NCBI GenBank assembly: GCA_934875675.1
Contig: CAKXIK010000004.1
Span: forward strand, 85,036-93,055
Reading direction: 5' to 3'
Source: an uncultured bacterium
GTDB lineage: Bacteria > Bacillota > Clostridia > Oscillospirales > Acutalibacteraceae
Length of the DNA: 8,020 bases
The translations under genes and the position numbers were made by a program. The notes under the pieces were generated by a model, which had not been told where the DNA came from, made no database searches, and saw only the letters and a program-made list of their open reading frames with translations. Positions 6,133 to 8,020 of this stretch are shown in pieces (the first letter of the stretch is position 1; each line of letters begins with the position of its first letter).

Positions 6133-6512
6133 CGCGACGGCTTTGCTACGCTGCTGTTCTTGCTGCCATTTTAGTTTTCCTTTGTACCTTTCCGCTCAAC
6201 AGCGTCGAGCAACATTGTATGCAGATGGAACAAGAGCTGTCTCTTGCGGCGGAGCTTGCCTCGCAGAACCATCTGGACGAAGCAGCACCGCACGTACAAA
6301 ATGCAGAAGCCCTTTGGAATCACTGGCAGCCAAAGGCGAATATGTATTTGCGTCATGCCGAACTGGACCCTGTTAAGGAGGCAATGGAAGAAGTGCTTGC
6401 CCGTTTAAAAACAGGAGAAACCGAAGAGTTTTACTCCGCCTGCTGCCGTGCCCGGCTGCTGGTGCAGCATCTTTCGGAATCAGAACGCGCTAATGCAGGA
6501 AATATTTTGTAG
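6129..6512 (+). CDS. DUF4363-family membrane-anchored small protein
   Basis: A 127-residue protein with one N-terminal membrane segment (about 5-22) after a short basic start (MTRR), followed by a mostly helical domain (25-127). Visible family features are the tandem-helix pattern with NHLDEAAPHVQNAEALWNHW (47-66), the segment RHAELDPVKEAMEEVLARLKTGETEEF (75-101), a helix ending in HLSES (114-118) and the typical NIL C-terminus. The start is ATG at 6129 because AAAGGGGG (6113-6120) lies 8 nt upstream; an earlier in-frame ATG at 6096 lies inside gerB without a ribosome site. It overlaps the gerB stop as ATGA, indicating coupling. DUF4363 genes are, as I recall, often next to DUF421 genes in Clostridia; here the two stand at the ends of opposite arms of the same locus. 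Function unknown; the helical domain faces outside the membrane if the N-terminus is a normal anchor. Confidence 0.85.
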   Translation: MTRRLCYAAVLAAILVFLCTFPLNSVEQHCMQMEQELSLAAELASQNHLDEAAPHVQNAEALWNHWQPKANMYLRHAELDPVKEAMEEVLARLKTGETEEFYSACCRARLLVQHLSESERANAGNIL

Positions 6513-6556
6513 CCTTGCAGTTTCTTGTCTGATATTGGGTCGATTATCCGGTTTTC

Positions 6557-6585
6557 TTGCAATTCCTCCTCAAAATGATTACAAT
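6557..6585 (+). promoter_or_regulatory. Sigma-A-type promoter of the diguanylate cyclase gene
   Basis: TTGCAA (6557-6562) and TACAAT (6580-6585) are separated by the ideal 17 nt; each hexamer matches the consensus at four and five positions respectively. The predicted start point is near 6592, with a leader of about 55 nt containing the AAAGGGGGGA ribosome site (6631-6640). It is the best vegetative-type promoter in the right half and suggests the cyclase is expressed independently of the germination operon. Confidence 0.6.
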
Positions 6586-6595
6586 ATTCTTGTAA
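6579..6595. promoter_or_regulatory. Inverted repeat over the -10 and start point of the cyclase promoter
   Basis: TTACAA (6579-6584) and TTGTAA (6590-6595) form a perfect 6-bp inverted repeat with a 5-nt centre. It covers the -10 hexamer and the predicted transcription start, a classical position for a repressor operator. A-T-rich 6-bp repeats can arise by chance, so support is moderate. Confidence 0.38.
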
Positions 6596-6646
6596 GATTG
6601 TCCGGTTCGTCCGCAGCGGCTTGTAATTTTAAAGGGGGGATAGCCG

Positions 6647-7807
6647 ATGGATATTATACTGTGCACAGAAATCAATGTGGTCGGGATTATTATCATAACG
6701 TTGCTGTACGTGAACGTTTACCATTCCCGCATCATGGTGGATCAGCGGCTATTTTCTCTTTTGTTGGTCTCCACTGCAATTGTTTTGTTCACAGACATGC
6801 TCATGTGGCTGCTTGACGGTCAGCAGTTTATTTTTGCGCAGGAGCTCAATTGGTTTAGCAGCACCGTTTATTATGTGATGAATCCGGTTGTGGCATTTTG
6901 CTGGCTTTTGTATTGCGATTACAAAGTGTTTCACAGCACAAACCATCTGCGCAGGCGGTTGCTGATTTACTCTCTGCCTCTGGTAATTTCGACTGCATTA
7001 ATGCTCTCAAATCTCTGGACGGAATGGGTGTTTCGTATTGACGAACAAAATGTTTATCACCGAAACACAGGTTATGTGCTAATGATCGCAATCACATCGA
7101 TTTATCTTGTATATTCCACCGCGATCTCCTGGCGCCAGGCACGTAAGTCCCTGCTGGCTGCACAGCGTCGTGAATATCTTACCTTGTCGTGCTTCATTCT
7201 TCCTCCTGTGATCGGTGCTGTGATTCAAACTATCTTTTTTGGCATCCCTCTCATTTGGATCTGCACGGTGATTTCTCTTCTCATTATTTTCATTAATCTG
7301 CAAAACCGGCAGATTTCGCAGGACACCTTGACAGGGCTGAACAATCGCTGGCAGCTGGAAAAATTTCTTCATGCAAAGTTTGATGAGCACACGGAATCCC
7401 CTTTGCAAATTATTATGATTGATATCGATGACTTTAAAAAAATTAATGATTCCCTGGGGCATCTCACGGGAGACCGCGCCTTGATGTCGGCAGCTTCTCT
7501 GCTCAAGCGCGTTTGCCACGGCACCAACGCATTTCTCGCACGATACGGCGGTGATGAATTTATTATTGCCTGTACCGGGGAAAGCGTTTCCGCGGAAGAG
7601 CTTGCTGCCCGAATTCAGTCTGCGGCAGTTCAATTTAACAAAACAAGCAAGGAGCCGTTCACTCTTTCGTTCAGCTGCGGCATTGCGGGTACATCGTCCG
7701 ATTGCTTGGATCGCGATCAGTTGATTGCGCTGGCTGACAAAGATATGTACCGCAAAAAAATGCAGCAGAAAAAGACAAACTCTGCCGGACAGTCTGGTAT
7801 TACATAG
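6647..7807 (+). CDS. Membrane-bound diguanylate cyclase (GGDEF protein)
   Basis: Predicted to make cyclic di-GMP from two GTP. The 386-residue protein has an N-terminal membrane region of about seven hydrophobic segments (roughly 8-25, 35-56, 72-90, 104-121, 142-160, 178-198 and 200-217) and a C-terminal GGDEF domain starting at DTLTGLNNR (226-234). Further landmarks are the metal-site segment MIDIDDFKKINDSLGH (257-272), an intact GGDEF at 301-305 and ADKDMYRKK (363-371). The inhibitory I-site (RxxD five residues before GGDEF) is absent: the corresponding residues 292-295 are GTNA, so product feedback through that site is not expected. ATG at 6647 follows AAAGGGGGGA by 6 nt. No EAL or sensor domain other than the membrane region is seen, so the signal is presumably perceived in or near the membrane. 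It has its own promoter 134 nt after DUF4363. Family firm, activity probable. Confidence 0.93.
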   Translation: MDIILCTEINVVGIIIITLLYVNVYHSRIMVDQRLFSLLLVSTAIVLFTDMLMWLLDGQQFIFAQELNWFSSTVYYVMNPVVAFCWLLYCDYKVFHSTNHLRRRLLIYSLPLVISTALMLSNLWTEWVFRIDEQNVYHRNTGYVLMIAITSIYLVYSTAISWRQARKSLLAAQRREYLTLSCFILPPVIGAVIQTIFFGIPLIWICTVISLLIIFINLQNRQISQDTLTGLNNRWQLEKFLHAKFDEHTESPLQIIMIDIDDFKKINDSLGHLTGDRALMSAASLLKRVCHGTNAFLARYGGDEFIIACTGESVSAEELAARIQSAAVQFNKTSKEPFTLSFSCGIAGTSSDCLDRDQLIALADKDMYRKKMQQKKTNSAGQSGIT

Positions 7808-7935
7808 TCTATTCTGTCTGCTGCAGGTTCTGGTACTGCTTGACCGTTCTCAGTTTCTCGGTACTGTTTTATCGGCAGTCTGCGTTGTAAATAGATATGA
7901 CCCATCTACCCGAAAAAAAAAGATATGGTAACAAT

Positions 7936-7992
7936 CGCATTTTAAAGCCTTAGACCGGAGCCGCAGGCGGAGGGAAAAGGCTTTGAAATGCG
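7936..7992. repeat. Long imperfect inverted repeat at the right edge
   Basis: The arms 7936-7951 and 7977-7992 pair over 16 bp; the only irregularity is one T-G wobble. The arms begin CGCATTTTAAAGCCTT and return as AAGGCTTTGAAATGCG, around a purine- and GC-rich 25-nt loop (7952-7976). A small CGCGT-TC-ACGCG palindrome (7996-8007) follows, then a pyrimidine run to the window edge. There is no T-run directly after the long stem, so it is not a standard terminator. The remaining 7808-7935 holds no gene I can support, only an A9 run (7913-7921). The element could be a dispersed palindromic repeat, a structured RNA, or an attenuator for a gene beyond the edge. Confidence 0.6.
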
Positions 7993-8020
7993 GCGCGCGT
8001 TCACGCGGACAGCTTTTCTT

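Larger units (their letters stand above)
6542..6607. repeat. Direct repeat pair flanking the diguanylate cyclase promoter
   Basis: GATTATCCGGTT (6542-6553) and GATTGTCCGGTT (6596-6607) match at 11 of 12 positions and lie 54 bp apart, about five helical turns centre to centre. One copy ends 3 nt before the -35 and the other begins 10 nt after the -10. Same-face spacing on both sides of a promoter suggests binding sites for one regulator, possibly by looping. Confidence 0.45.

Noticed and set aside
6448..6816. A 122-codon plus-strand frame bridging the end of DUF4363 and the start of the cyclase.
   Set aside because: It overlaps two well-supported genes and a promoter region in another frame and has no ribosome site.
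7850..8020. An open minus-strand frame running in from the right edge for 56 codons.
   Set aside because: It runs through the long inverted repeat and the A9 run, is rich in Lys/Arg/Phe from repeat sequence, and shows no family motif; probably spurious, though the start lies outside the window.
1..8020. CRISPR arrays, tRNA or rRNA genes, insertion sequences, integrases or phage genes.
   Set aside because: None seen: no regularly spaced repeats, no cloverleaf-like sequence noticed, and all recognisable genes are housekeeping, spore or signalling genes.

Overview
The window looks like chromosomal DNA from an endospore-forming, low-to-mid GC member of the Firmicutes, most likely class Clostridia and possibly the Oscillospiraceae/Ruminococcaceae. 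The evidence is a complete set of GerA-family germinant receptor subunits (spore formers only), HPr kinase/phosphorylase next to a ROK-type sugar kinase (carbon-catabolite control of Firmicutes), strong AGGAGG-type ribosome sites, and DUF421 and DUF4363 proteins typical of clostridial spore formers. The species assignment is inference.

Layout. 1-36 (minus): first 12 codons of a ROK-family kinase. 119-1099 (minus): hprK, with a TTG start and its own sigma-A-type promoter. 1200-3191 (minus): a compact operon, DUF421 membrane protein, then an unrecognised 51-codon gene, then a GerC-type germination lipoprotein. The small gene starts 4 nt after the DUF421 stop and overlaps the gerC start as ATGA. 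3192-3486: a 295-bp divergent control region with several inverted repeats, a sigma-G-like promoter facing DUF421/gerC and a weaker sigma-A-like candidate facing gerA. 3487-6512 (plus): gerA, gerB and a DUF4363 gene, the last two overlapping by ATGA. 6513-6646: a promoter region with a good sigma-A-type promoter inside a pair of near-identical direct repeats. 6647-7807 (plus): a membrane-anchored diguanylate cyclase with an intact GGDEF motif but no I-site. 7808-8020: no gene recognised; it holds a long imperfect inverted repeat.

How it fits together. Positions 1200-6512 read as one spore-membrane module. The A, B and C subunits together make a germinant receptor in the spore inner membrane, but the C subunit is encoded on the opposite strand instead of following A and B. 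One DUF protein travels with each arm: DUF421 with gerC, DUF4363 with gerA-gerB. DUF421 and DUF4363 genes are, as I recall, often neighbours in Clostridia, so a spore-envelope function for both is plausible but unproven. The hprK/ROK pair belongs to carbon metabolism and the diguanylate cyclase to second-messenger signalling; both have their own promoters and are probably independent of the spore module.

The points most worth following up are the unannotated 51-codon gene, the split divergent receptor locus with its sigma-G-like promoter, the repeat pair around the cyclase promoter, and the large stem-loop at the right edge.
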